In this document: piece after piece, positions 6,118-13,404 of the stretch
Layout: each line of letters begins with the position of its first letter
Numbering within the stretch: the first letter of the stretch is position 1
Source: Deltaproteobacteria bacterium
GTDB taxonomy: Bacteria > Desulfobacterota > DSM-4660 > Desulfatiglandales > HGW-15
Length of the DNA: 19,404 nucleotides
NCBI GenBank assembly: GCA_016932235.1
Contig: JAFGDF010000295.1
Span: forward strand, 1-19,404
Direction: 5' to 3'
Program-made: the position numbers and the translations under genes
Notes under the pieces: model-generated
Told to the model about the DNA's origin: nothing
What the model saw: only the letters and a program-made list of their open reading frames with translations
The model's database searches: none

Positions 6118-7332
6118 GTGAACAGGGAGCAGTTGAAAATATCAAAATCCTTACTGGGAGCAGAGACAGTTAATATGTTGACACAGGTCCATCAGGATGC
6201 GGGATGGATCCTCGAAAATCTGGGAGTTGGATGCGCCCAGCCGGAAATACAAGCCGCATTTAAGCCGTTTGAATCAGATGGAGAGGCAATCGTTTATGAA
6301 GACAGGATCTATATAACAACCGGACTTATAGAAAGATGCCTTGACTCTGTACCTGGAGTTGAAGATTTCTTTGTCCCCAGGGACAGCTTTTTTATCGGAG
6401 GAACCGCGCCCTATGTATACGATGACAAGAATAAAACAGGCGGTTTGATCCCGGAAGAAGAACATGCGATTCGAATCTCTAAGATTGCGGAATCATTCCC
6501 TGCAGTGGCAGGAATGGGCAGGGGGATAAAACTTAAGGATGAAGTCATTCAGATGAACATTATGTCTGATAACTGTTCTAAACCAATATATTTTGCGGTC
6601 ACATCTGATGAATCACTGAAAAGGGCGGTGGAGCTTTATAAATCAAGAAAAAATATCATGATTGTCTTCTGCCTGACCCGACCTCCCCTGGAAGTTAACG
6701 AGAATTTTTCCGACTATTTCGTCAAGGTCGTAAAAGCCGGACTGCCTGTTTTTATTTCAGCAATGCCCATGGCGGGAATAAGTGCCCCCTATTGTTACAA
6801 CGGCGTGCTGGCCATGACACACGCTGAAGTGCTTTTCGGAATCTGTGCGGCACAATTGATAAACAAAGGTGTAACCTGTGTCCACGCCGGTTTCCCGACG
6901 ATTGCGGATCCCAGGATTGAATACAACCCGAATTATGGTCTAATCAGCCATAATCTATTGAATATATTAATGACCCACCTCAATCTGATACTTGACCTGC
7001 CGACATTTCAAAGCGCCGGAACCACTCATGAAGAACATCCGACCGAAAGAGCCTTTGAAGATGCGAAGATGGGGCAAGCCCTTTGTAAAAAATACGGATT
7101 TCACATGATCAGGCATCCCTTTGCTTTCCTCCGGTATCTAATCGATTTCTCTTTTTTCAAGCTCGAGAAATCCATCCGGATCGCTGAAGAGGTGTCTCCC
7201 CATGACGCGCCTGAAGTGGAGATGCCGGCTTATGACGAAAGGGGTATGGAATCAATTAAGCACACCGGGAGAGGTATGTACATGGAGGATCCGTTGACTA
7301 CATCCAATCTTGGAAAAGTCTTTTATAATTAA
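6118..7332 (+). CDS. MttB/MtgB-superfamily methyltransferase (non-pyrrolysine, short form)
   Basis: A 404-residue protein of the trimethylamine methyltransferase superfamily (COG5598), whose members move a methyl group from a methylated amine such as trimethylamine or glycine betaine to a corrinoid protein. GTG at 6118 follows AAAGGAG. The N-terminal helix (QVHQDAGWILENLGV), the first barrel strands with PRDSFFIGG, the MAGISAP...HAEVLFGICAAQLINKG segment and GFPTIADPRIEYNPNYG are family-like. There is no in-frame TAG, so it needs no pyrrolysine and groups with MtgB-type enzymes. Family members are usually about 470-490 residues, so this one is short, and its acidic C-terminus (from about residue 355) does not look like theirs. 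No corrinoid protein, methyl-H4folate transferase or RamA-type activator lies in the window. It follows marR from its own promoter. The substrate is unknown. Confidence 0.85.
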   Translation: MNREQLKISKSLLGAETVNMLTQVHQDAGWILENLGVGCAQPEIQAAFKPFESDGEAIVYEDRIYITTGLIERCLDSVPGVEDFFVPRDSFFIGGTAPYVYDDKNKTGGLIPEEEHAIRISKIAESFPAVAGMGRGIKLKDEVIQMNIMSDNCSKPIYFAVTSDESLKRAVELYKSRKNIMIVFCLTRPPLEVNENFSDYFVKVVKAGLPVFISAMPMAGISAPYCYNGVLAMTHAEVLFGICAAQLINKGVTCVHAGFPTIADPRIEYNPNYGLISHNLLNILMTHLNLILDLPTFQSAGTTHEEHPTERAFEDAKMGQALCKKYGFHMIRHPFAFLRYLIDFSFFKLEKSIRIAEEVSPHDAPEVEMPAYDERGMESIKHTGRGMYMEDPLTTSNLGKVFYN

Positions 7333-7759
7333 AAGGATGGTGCCGCCCTATTGAGTACCCGACGACCTTTTTTTCACTCATTAAATATCCCAAAATCCAC
7401 CATCAATGCTCAGACAGCATACGAATAATGCTGGATTCTGGCAGAACCCTGACTACCAGCGAGGTGCTATATGCCAGGCGCCAAGGATCGATGACTGCGG
7501 CGTGTAAGTAATACGCCGCAAGCTTGTCGAGAGCCTCCAGGTCGAACGAGAGGAGCGACCGCAGGCAACACAGCCCTTCGACTTCGCTCAGGGCCATGAG
7601 CCTTTCGAATGGCAGATAGCGCCTTGATGGTGCATCAGGGATATCCCTTTCCTGATGCAAAACATATATTATTTTGATATACTAACATCTATGGGCCAGC
7701 ATACTTTCGGACAGGTGTCCGGCAGTCTCCTTGTTGCCTGAAAATTTTGGAGGGATAGT
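7333..7759. other. Non-coding stretch between the mttB-like gene and the DUF2333 gene, with repeat debris
   Basis: No convincing gene. A weak stem (AAAAGG with CCTTTT) and a seven-T run end near 7372 and may terminate the methyltransferase transcript. The middle (about 7480-7620) is visibly richer in GC. It holds an imperfect palindrome at 7573-7594 (GCCCTTCGAC to AGGGC) of the CCTTCGAC...CTCAGG kind often dispersed in bacterial genomes, plus a related AAGCTTGTCGAGAG at about 7519. Near 7708-7721 the palindrome CGGACAGGTGTCCG overlaps a copy of the 17-nt dispersed motif (7717-7733). A minus-strand frame (7403-7660) is treated as spurious. Confidence 0.6.
7717..7733 (+). repeat. Copy of the 17-nt dispersed motif
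   Basis: GTCCGGCAGTCTCCTTG matches the reference copy at 5239-5255 at 15 of 17 positions. It overlaps the self-complementary CGGACAGGTGTCCG (7708-7721), so this copy also sits in a foldable context. It lies in the leader of the DUF2333 gene. Confidence 0.6.
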
Positions 7760-8731
7760 ATGACCGATCATAAATCAGACACTGCTGTAAAAAAATCTAA
7801 AAGGAAATTAAAGTATATAGTAGCGCTTGTTATCCTGGTACTTCTAATCTTTTTTATCGTGGTAATGGCGATGAATTCCATAAAACCCGATCCATTATCG
7901 CTTAGCAATGTGCCCGGCGATAAAAAAGGCTCTTACTTCATAAAAGCGAACCAGGTCCTGGTTGAACAGATGTTACGGAATTGGTTGCCCAACGACATTT
8001 TCTGGCCGACTGCATTACTCGATAACATGCCCAGTTTTCAGATCGGTCAACTGGAGGTTATAAGATATAACGTAAGGGTTTTAAGAGACAATCTCTCGCG
8101 TATGAGGACCACTGACAAACTTGATCCTCTTGCTGAAGCGGCCTACACATCATTATCCAATGATCCTTTTAAATGGTGGTTCCCTTCGGCGGAAAACAAA
8201 TTGAAACAAGGACTCAAAAGCCTTGAAACCTATTATGACAACCTTCTTCAGAATAAATCACCTTTTTATCCCAGGGCCGATAACCTTGTGGAACTGCTGG
8301 ACCAGTATACATCTCTTATGGGCGGGACAAACTCAAGACTGATAAATGCCCCAAGAGATGTTTTAATAACGGTTTCACCGGAAGATGCCATAGGCGATAC
8401 CGGCTTAACATCGGCCGGGAAAAAGGATATGTGGATACCATGGCACAAAATTGATGACAACTTTTACTACGCGCAGGGGGTTGCGTACGCGCTGCACTTA
8501 TCTTTTAAGGCAATCATGGAAGATTTTTATCCAGTGCTTGAAGATAAAAACTCCGTAAGGCTTGTAGATCAGATTATAGATAATCTGGGGCGTTGTAATT
8601 TTGAGCCTTTAATTGTCTTTAATGGAGATCCGGACAGCATATTCGCAAATCACTCACTTAACCTGTCAGGGGTTTTCAATGATGCAAGGCAAAAAATTAA
8701 CTCTCTGACAGTGGCATTGAAGCAGGGATAA
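7760..8731 (+). CDS. DUF2333 family protein, single-pass membrane anchored
   Basis: A 323-residue protein starting at an ATG five bases after GGAGGG. A lysine-rich N-terminus is followed by one hydrophobic segment (about residues 19-39), which predicts an inner-membrane anchor with the rest in the periplasm. The body matches my recollection of the DUF2333 family: the LLDNMPSFQIGQLEVIR segment, WWFPSAENKLKQGLKSLE, FYPRADNLVELL, the WIPWHKIDDNFYYAQGVAYAL stretch, and a C-terminal ANHSLNLSGVF near the end. Length is normal for the family. The molecular function is not known. Its neighbours do not explain it: the next gene is convergent, and the upstream gene is separated by 427 bp. It probably forms its own transcription unit. 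Confidence 0.85.
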   Translation: MTDHKSDTAVKKSKRKLKYIVALVILVLLIFFIVVMAMNSIKPDPLSLSNVPGDKKGSYFIKANQVLVEQMLRNWLPNDIFWPTALLDNMPSFQIGQLEVIRYNVRVLRDNLSRMRTTDKLDPLAEAAYTSLSNDPFKWWFPSAENKLKQGLKSLETYYDNLLQNKSPFYPRADNLVELLDQYTSLMGGTNSRLINAPRDVLITVSPEDAIGDTGLTSAGKKDMWIPWHKIDDNFYYAQGVAYALHLSFKAIMEDFYPVLEDKNSVRLVDQIIDNLGRCNFEPLIVFNGDPDSIFANHSLNLSGVFNDARQKINSLTVALKQG

Positions 8732-8800
8732 AATCCAAATCTTATTCTGATCCCGACGGACTTCTTTCGGGCCGGATCCCGGAGATTTTTAGGCCGGATA
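8732..8800. terminator. Possible bidirectional terminator between convergent genes
   Basis: Between the DUF2333 stop and the acyl-CoA dehydrogenase stop lie overlapping GC-rich stems: CCCGA with TCGGG around 8753-8771, and CCGG-ATC-CCGG followed by AGATTTTTAG. The stems are short and the T-run is modest, so this is a tentative call based on position and folding potential. Confidence 0.35.
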
Positions 8801-10003
8801 TCAGACAACATATTCGTAGTACCCGCGAACAGCGCGATATCTGGTTATCTGGAGGCCTCCGAGCGGGACCTGGGAAGTAAGAGCGTCGCGCAAAATTTTT
8901 TCGAGACGGTATTCCCCTGAAACACCGTTCGCACCCATCAGTTGCATGGCTTTTGTGACAATAAAGATGCATGATTCGGAAGCAAATAGCCTGAGTTGAG
9001 ACGCCCTGGAAATCATCTGGTTTGTAAAAGGAGACCCGTAGTCTTCAGGGTGATCATATATCCAGGCCATATTGTATATGAGGGCCTTCATTATTTCAAG
9101 ACGCGTGGACATATCCGCAATAATCCCTGCCGCCATGCTCCATTCTCTCACAGGTTTGCCGCCGCTTTTCCTCTCCTTTGTATATTCGAGTGCCATATCA
9201 AAGGCCGCCTGCGACATGCCCACGGAAGATATGGCGCCGGCTGTTTGAGCCATTCCCATGATTCCTCCGTAGTAAAATTGCGCGTCAGCGCCTGGGCCGG
9301 ACAGCCGGTAATCCTTCGGAACTCTTACATTATCGAAAAAAATGCTTGCATTGTGAGTTGTCCTCAAGCCCAGTTTCTTTTCTGGCTTTCCGAATGAGAG
9401 GCCTGAGACATCAGGTGGCACATATATCAGCGCGATTCCTTCATCCCCGGCATCTGGATCAGTTGTGCACACTACAAGATAAAGGTCAGCGATACCGGCG
9501 CAGGTGGGCCATGATTTTGTGCCGGTTATGACGTATTCGCCTCCCTCAAGTTTGGCCCTTGTAGCGATGCCCCTGCCCGCCAGCAGAGGATTTTCCGTGT
9601 CAGACCCTCCCTTCGCGTCGGACATTGCGAGGCACCCGTAACGGATAGTATTTCCGCAAAAAACACTCGCAAATCTATCAAGAATAGCCTTATTCCCTGC
9701 AAATAGTGCAGGCCCCAGGAACTCGCTGCTTATTGCCAGTGCGGAAATCCCGGCGTCCCCCCTTGCGAGCTCTTCAATAATTATTGTGCGTGTCATGGAA
9801 TCAAACGGACCGGTACCCCCATATTCGGGAGGCAATCCTCCCCTCTGGATTCCGAGATCAACAAGTTTCTGGAGGATCTTCTCTACAACGGTCTTATCTT
9901 CTTCCAACCGTCCCAGAACAGGGATCATCTCCTGATCCACAAATCTTCTCATCATATCACGAACAGCCTCTTGCTCTTCGGTGAACAGATGTGTTAATCT
10001 CAT
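8801..10003 (-). CDS. Acyl-CoA dehydrogenase homologue lacking the canonical catalytic Glu
   Basis: A 400-residue member of the acyl-CoA dehydrogenase family, which binds FAD and normally desaturates acyl-CoA thioesters, passing electrons to ETF. The ATG at 10003 follows AAGGGG; the frame extends to 10048 without a better site. Visible elements are the N-terminal helical domain, GLPPEYGG at about 60, the beta-domain flavin segment (AMSDAKGGSD, GTKSWPT), FFDNVRVP, and the C-terminal helical domain with ADMSTRLE and GANGVSGEYRLEKILRDA. The loop that normally reads Y-E-G-T with the base Glu is VPLGGLQITR, placing Leu381 there. The alternative Glu used by isovaleryl-CoA dehydrogenase also appears absent (Ala in GMAQTAG). 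It may use another base or do different chemistry. It is the last gene of a three-gene minus-strand unit. Confidence 0.88.
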   Translation of the reverse strand: MRLTHLFTEEQEAVRDMMRRFVDQEMIPVLGRLEEDKTVVEKILQKLVDLGIQRGGLPPEYGGTGPFDSMTRTIIIEELARGDAGISALAISSEFLGPALFAGNKAILDRFASVFCGNTIRYGCLAMSDAKGGSDTENPLLAGRGIATRAKLEGGEYVITGTKSWPTCAGIADLYLVVCTTDPDAGDEGIALIYVPPDVSGLSFGKPEKKLGLRTTHNASIFFDNVRVPKDYRLSGPGADAQFYYGGIMGMAQTAGAISSVGMSQAAFDMALEYTKERKSGGKPVREWSMAAGIIADMSTRLEIMKALIYNMAWIYDHPEDYGSPFTNQMISRASQLRLFASESCIFIVTKAMQLMGANGVSGEYRLEKILRDALTSQVPLGGLQITRYRAVRGYYEYVV

Positions 10004-10104
10004 ATCAACCCCTTTAACAGTGAGCGGCGAAAAATATGCCGCGCACATTTACAACACCGAATTCTAATGATAGATTCTGGGTCCCCAGCAACCCGAAGGG
10101 CCTT

Positions 10105-10121
10105 GTCCGCCGGGCTCCTAG
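10105..10121 (+). repeat. Copy of the 17-nt dispersed motif overlapping a stop codon
   Basis: GTCCGCCGGGCTCCTAG matches the reference copy at 5239-5255 at 15 of 17 positions. On the minus strand its CTAG end includes the TAG stop codon (10120 to 10118) of the small barrel-like gene, so the element starts exactly where that gene ends. Confidence 0.65.
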
Positions 10122-10411
10122 AGTGCTTGAGTTAAAATCTTTCTCGAATTGTTTGCCGTAAAATAATCAAAATTCTTAATAAGCTCCTTGCACTCAGGAT
10201 CCTGCTCATTGGCCGGTATGACCCTTTCAAGAGTGGCCATATCGCTGAATTCCATTCTCTTGATAAAAACATCTTCACCTTCGACCTTCCACATGGAATA
10301 AGCCTGACATCCATGTGACAGCCACCATGGTCTAGCTATTTCCTTCACGTACTTAAGAAATTTCTCCTGCTTTTCTCTGGCGACTTCAAACTGAAAGTTT
10401 AACTCTACCAT
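10118..10411 (-). CDS. Small antibiotic-monooxygenase-like (dimeric alpha/beta barrel) protein
   Basis: A 97-residue protein whose ATG follows AAGGAG at five bases. The pattern of strand (LNFQFEVA), helix (REKQEKFLKYVKEIA), strand with Cys-Gln-Ala-Tyr, strand VFIKRMEF and a helix beginning DMATLERV fits the ferredoxin-like dimeric alpha/beta barrel of ABM or NIPSNAP-type proteins. These include cofactor-less monooxygenases, heme-degrading enzymes and lyases, so the fold alone does not give a reaction; in an anaerobe a monooxygenase role would be unlikely. It sits between the metallo-beta-lactamase and acyl-CoA dehydrogenase genes with 114-bp gaps on both sides and the same strand, suggesting one unit. 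Its stop codon lies inside a dispersed repeat copy. Confidence 0.65.
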   Translation of the reverse strand: MVELNFQFEVAREKQEKFLKYVKEIARPWWLSHGCQAYSMWKVEGEDVFIKRMEFSDMATLERVIPANEQDPECKELIKNFDYFTANNSRKILTQAL

Positions 10412-10525
10412 GTTATCTCCTTTCTATTTTAAATGAGAATAAAGCCCAAAAGAGAGAGATTTCGACCATTCCCGATCGGAATATTAATAACGCTGTTGCC
10501 AATCAACGGAAAGATCGGATTCACG

Positions 10526-11365
10526 CTATTCTATCTCCAGTGTTGTGCCGGCATTATTAAAAAAGAATATCTCTCCGAATTCTTGTGCCAGGCGCGCTGC
10601 CGGCAATGCCCCGGTACAATGCGAGACTCCCAACCTCTGCAGGCCAAAGGATTTCAATGCCTCGATCGTTGCGACCATTCTCTCTTCAGAGGCCCTTAGA
10701 AGGTGCGTGCCACCTATTACCGTGTGAATATAATCCACACCGGTTATGGACTGTGCGTGGTGCAGTGTATTGATAATGCCCCTGTGTGCGCAACCTGTTA
10801 CTACCGCCAGTCCGCTGCCCGTGTTTATGATAAGGGCCAGATCATCCGGTAACGTATCAGGCATTAGTTCACCTTTAACTTTAATAAAAAGGTTGCTGTC
10901 CACATCTTCATATTCCGTTTGCATCTTCACTTCACCTGTTGTCATAATATCATCAGTTACCCTGACAGGTTCCGTAGTGAGGTTGAATCGGGCACCGAGG
11001 CTCAGCAGTTTCTCAAGCCGGTGTGGCACCCCGGTATAATGCATGTCTTCATTGGGTAATTTCCCGTATTTATCAGCCCATATCTCAGGATGGGCAATAA
11101 TCTCAACAGGCTTCCCCACCCTTTTGAGGATATCTACCAGTCCGCCAGTATGGTCCATATGTCCGTGACTGATGATAATCTTATCCAAACTCGAAAGATC
11201 TTTCCCCAGTCTTTGAGCGTTATATGCCGCAGTCAACTCTTCTCCACCGGTATCCAGAAGAAAATTCCCTTTTTCCGTTTCTATAAAGATACTCAAGCCC
11301 CATTCAGCTAATAGACCCGGCCTGGAAACCGAATTTTCCGTTATTGTCGTTAATCTGACTTTCAT
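10526..11365 (-). CDS. COG1237-type metallo-beta-lactamase fold hydrolase
   Basis: A 279-residue metallo-beta-lactamase fold protein. The zinc motif H-x-H-x-D-H is at 67-72 (SHGHMDHTGG). Further ligands fit VVTGCAH and GGTHL, and SHCTG near the C-terminus is characteristic of the COG1237 branch. That branch includes the MJ0301-type enzyme linked to methanopterin synthesis, and it is widespread in anaerobes with no tetrahydromethanopterin, so the product name should not be read literally. The ATG follows GGGGAGGG. It is the first gene of a minus-strand unit with the small barrel protein and the acyl-CoA dehydrogenase homologue, behind a good promoter and divergent from the FAH-family gene. A thioester or lactone hydrolase role would fit the neighbours but is inference. 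Confidence 0.88.
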   Translation of the reverse strand: MKVRLTTITENSVSRPGLLAEWGLSIFIETEKGNFLLDTGGEELTAAYNAQRLGKDLSSLDKIIISHGHMDHTGGLVDILKRVGKPVEIIAHPEIWADKYGKLPNEDMHYTGVPHRLEKLLSLGARFNLTTEPVRVTDDIMTTGEVKMQTEYEDVDSNLFIKVKGELMPDTLPDDLALIINTGSGLAVVTGCAHRGIINTLHHAQSITGVDYIHTVIGGTHLLRASEERMVATIEALKSFGLQRLGVSHCTGALPAARLAQEFGEIFFFNNAGTTLEIE

Positions 11366-11432
11366 ACCTCGGCCCTCCCCTTTGTTTAATATATTTTTAG
11401 ATATATTTCATGAAAGATCATCGTTTGAATCA

Positions 11433-11462
11433 ATAATAGGTAATTATTCCTTTCTTTGTCAA
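11433..11462 (-). promoter_or_regulatory. Promoter of the metallo-beta-lactamase/acyl-CoA dehydrogenase unit
   Basis: On the minus strand, TTGACA (11462 to 11457), an 18-bp spacer and TATTAT (11438 to 11433) form a near-consensus promoter. The predicted start near 11427 gives a leader of about 60 nt. Confidence 0.55.
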
Positions 11463-11592
11463 CATCTGAACATTGATCAACGCCCAAAAACGGAAATCTT
11501 ATTTTTTTTCATTCAAACCATGAGGACCGTCAAGTCCACATTGCTGAATTTTTCAATCTCCTGATTTCTTATTCCGGTTATCTGAAAAGATG

Positions 11593-11620
11593 TTGACCTT
11601 TATTTGCCTGATAATATAAA
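11593..11620 (+). promoter_or_regulatory. Promoter of the FAH-family gene
   Basis: TTGACC (11593-11598), a 16-bp spacer and TATAAA (11615-11620) predict a start near 11627, 40 bases before the ATG at 11667. It is divergent from the promoter at 11433-11462, so the two units may share control. Confidence 0.5.
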
Positions 11621-11666
11621 AAATAGATGGATAGAGATATTATTTATCTTTTTTGAGGAGTCCGTC

Positions 11667-12416
11667 ATGAAGATAATCAGGTTTATCCAGGATAATCATC
11701 CTGTATACGGCATTTTAGAAGGAGATGATATTTTTCAGATGAAGGGGGAAATTTGTGGAGATTATCATAAAGGTGAAAAAGTGTCGAAAATTAATGAGGT
11801 TCGATTACTGCCTCCCGTAATACCCGGGACCATAATCGGCGTCGGCCTTAATTATTCGGGACCCATCAAACAGGCGAACTTGCTGGTCCCTGCTGAACCA
11901 CTGCTTTTTTTAAAGGCATCTTCATGTGTTATCGGTCCTGAGGAAGATATCATTATGCCGGAAGGTTTTAATGACCTGAGACTTGAACCTGAACTCGCAG
12001 TCATCATCAAGCATGATGCCAGACATGTTTCTGAAGAAAAAGCCATGGATTATGTCCTGGGTTTTACTTGCGCCAATGATTTGACCGTCCCTGATCTCAA
12101 TAACGGATCAACTATACGCAACAAATCTTTCTATACATCCTGTCCGCTCGGTCCATCTATTGCCACAGGCATAAAGAGCGACGACCTGAATATCAGGACA
12201 ATATTGAACGGTGATTTAATCGGAAATGACTCTACAAGTAAAATGATATTCGGGATAGAAAAACTAATAAGCTATATAACCGGCTTCATGCCACTTGAAC
12301 CACTTGATGTAATACTGACCGGGACACCCAGGGGCGGAGATAAACTCAAAGAAGGAGATATCGTGGAAGTTGAAATAGATGGAATAGGTTCGCTCCGCAA
12401 TAAGGTGTCCCGATGA
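11667..12416 (+). CDS. Fumarylacetoacetate hydrolase (FAH) family protein
   Basis: A 249-residue protein. The ATG at 11667 follows GAGGAG at six bases; the longer frame from 11604 would begin inside the promoter. The metal site of the FAH fold is present: Glu107 and Glu109 in RLEPELA, and Asp138 in CANDLT. The GVGLNY motif (58-63), the lysine and CPLGPSI segment, and the C-terminal TGTPRGG...GDIVEVEIDGIG box match the family well. Family members hydrolyse or decarboxylate 1,3-diketo acids or hydrate oxo-dienoates in the breakdown of aromatic and cyclic compounds. All metal ligands are retained, so activity is likely. Divergence from the acyl-CoA dehydrogenase unit suggests a shared pathway. 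The precise substrate is unknown. Confidence 0.92.
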   Translation: MKIIRFIQDNHPVYGILEGDDIFQMKGEICGDYHKGEKVSKINEVRLLPPVIPGTIIGVGLNYSGPIKQANLLVPAEPLLFLKASSCVIGPEEDIIMPEGFNDLRLEPELAVIIKHDARHVSEEKAMDYVLGFTCANDLTVPDLNNGSTIRNKSFYTSCPLGPSIATGIKSDDLNIRTILNGDLIGNDSTSKMIFGIEKLISYITGFMPLEPLDVILTGTPRGGDKLKEGDIVEVEIDGIGSLRNKVSR

Positions 12417-13014
12417 AATTTATCAAACATGACCCGTTGTTTGTTTTTGATAAAATAATCATTGACTAATTCTCATGGCTCTGAAACAATGTTTTTAATG
12501 GTGTTTTCTATAAGATGACAGGTACTTGTTGATACAGGCCATTATCCTATTAAGAAAGGCTGACTTAATAAGGTTAATGTGATTAAAACGCCGATGCTGT
12601 CTGGTGAAATTTCCCCTCCTCCCGGAAATGAATCGACAATCCCTAATCGCCATGGGCATCGATAAAGGTTTAGCCATATTGTAACTGTACTGGCCCGTAA
12701 AGCAACAGCCCGTTAAAAGTCAGCTTGTGCCTTCCCTTATTTGATTCGATATATAATTTCTCCGAAGAACTGGATCCTTAAAAAAGGACAACCTCCTGAA
12801 CCCGGATAATCAGATGATGAATTATTCTCTATGGTTGTTGTGGATCCAGATGGAGATGCTGTAAGTCCTGATAGGAACCCTCTGGCCGGGCATAATTTAC
12901 TCATTTACCCCGAAACTGGTTTAGACGGACTGTTAGCCGCGTTTCTTTGCATGGCATTCATACAGGTATAATTGCGCAAATCATATCCAAAACACTTAAA
13001 CAAAGGAGATAGAT
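12417..13014. other. Long non-coding stretch upstream of the RNA-binding protein gene
   Basis: About 600 bp with no gene I can support. A 46-codon frame from ATG 12831 to 12971 (begins VVVDPDGDAVSP) has no ribosome site and no recognised family; it could be a decayed coding fragment. The 3' part carries the likely promoter of the next gene. Confidence 0.5.
12945..12972 (+). promoter_or_regulatory. Possible promoter of the RRM protein gene
   Basis: A consensus TATAAT stands at 12967-12972, with only a weak -35 (CTTTGC at 12945-12950, 16-bp spacer). A start near 12979 would give a leader of about 35 nt ahead of the AAAGGAG site. Confidence 0.4.
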
Positions 13015-13311
13015 GTGAATATCTATGTGGGAAATTTATCATTCGATGTGACCGAAGAGGATTTACAAAAAATCTTTTCGGAGTTCGGTCAAGTTGTTTC
13101 CGTTAAAATAATTATGGACCAGTATAATGGAAGATCAAAAGGATTTGGATTTGTTGAAATGCCTGACAGGATAGAAGCCAATAAAGCTATTGACGAGTTG
13201 AACAGTAGAGAAATCAAAGGGCGATCCATCAAAGTCAATAAAGCGAAGCCACGATTAGACAAAAATAAAGGCGGCGTGAATCGTGGACAGGGTCGGCGAA
13301 GATTCTCCTAG
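13015..13311 (+). CDS. Single-RRM RNA-binding protein
   Basis: A 98-residue protein starting at GTG 13015, preceded by AAAGGAG. It is one RNA recognition motif: RNP2 is IYVGNL at 3-8, RNP1 is KGFGFVEM at 42-49, and both carry the aromatic residues that stack on RNA bases. A basic, glycine- and arginine-containing tail follows (NRGQGRRRFS at the end). Such short bacterial RRM proteins resemble eukaryotic glycine-rich RNA-binding proteins and are often cold-induced RNA chaperones. It stands alone, with a 600-bp gap upstream and the methyltransferase 93 bp downstream. Its TAG stop (13309-13311) lies within a copy of the dispersed 17-nt motif. Confidence 0.95.
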   Translation: MNIYVGNLSFDVTEEDLQKIFSEFGQVVSVKIIMDQYNGRSKGFGFVEMPDRIEANKAIDELNSREIKGRSIKVNKAKPRLDKNKGGVNRGQGRRRFS

Positions 13312-13324
13312 CAGCCTGTCGGAC
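13308..13324 (-). repeat. Copy of the 17-nt dispersed motif, inverted, overlapping a stop codon
   Basis: Read on the minus strand this is GTCCGACAGGCTGCTAG, 15 of 17 identical to the copy at 5239-5255. The shared stretch extends by two bases (AAGTCC) on the outer side. The CTAG at its end contains the stop codon of the RRM gene, as in the copy at 10105-10121. Confidence 0.7.
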
Positions 13325-13350
13325 TTCGTCTGGTATAATAAAATATTACA

Positions 13351-13359
13351 GGGGGGGGG
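13351..13359 (+). repeat. Nine-base poly-G tract upstream of the methyltransferase gene
   Basis: Nine consecutive G lie 46 bases before the methyltransferase ATG and 12 bases after a TATAAT (13334-13339) that could be a -10 box. Such tracts are prone to slippage. It would fall in the 5' untranslated region, so any effect would be on transcription or leader structure, not on reading frame. Confidence 0.6.
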
Positions 13360-13404
13360 TATTTTAATCAGGACCGTTTGATCTGATTTGATATATGAAA
13401 ACCC

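Noticed and set aside
6118..7332. Pyrrolysine-containing MttB
   Set aside because: The frame is open from GTG to TAA with no in-frame TAG, so no amber read-through is needed.
7403..7660. 85-codon minus-strand open frame
   Set aside because: It crosses the GC-rich repeat stretch, has no clear ribosome site and matches no family I know; the translation looks like repeat sequence.
10433..10727. Plus-strand frames of 60-97 codons across the metallo-beta-lactamase end
   Set aside because: They mirror the coding strand of the well-supported minus-strand gene and have no domain or ribosome site.
12831..12971. 46-codon plus-strand frame before the RRM gene
   Set aside because: No ribosome site, no recognised motif, and its end overlaps the likely -10 box; kept only as a note on the gap.
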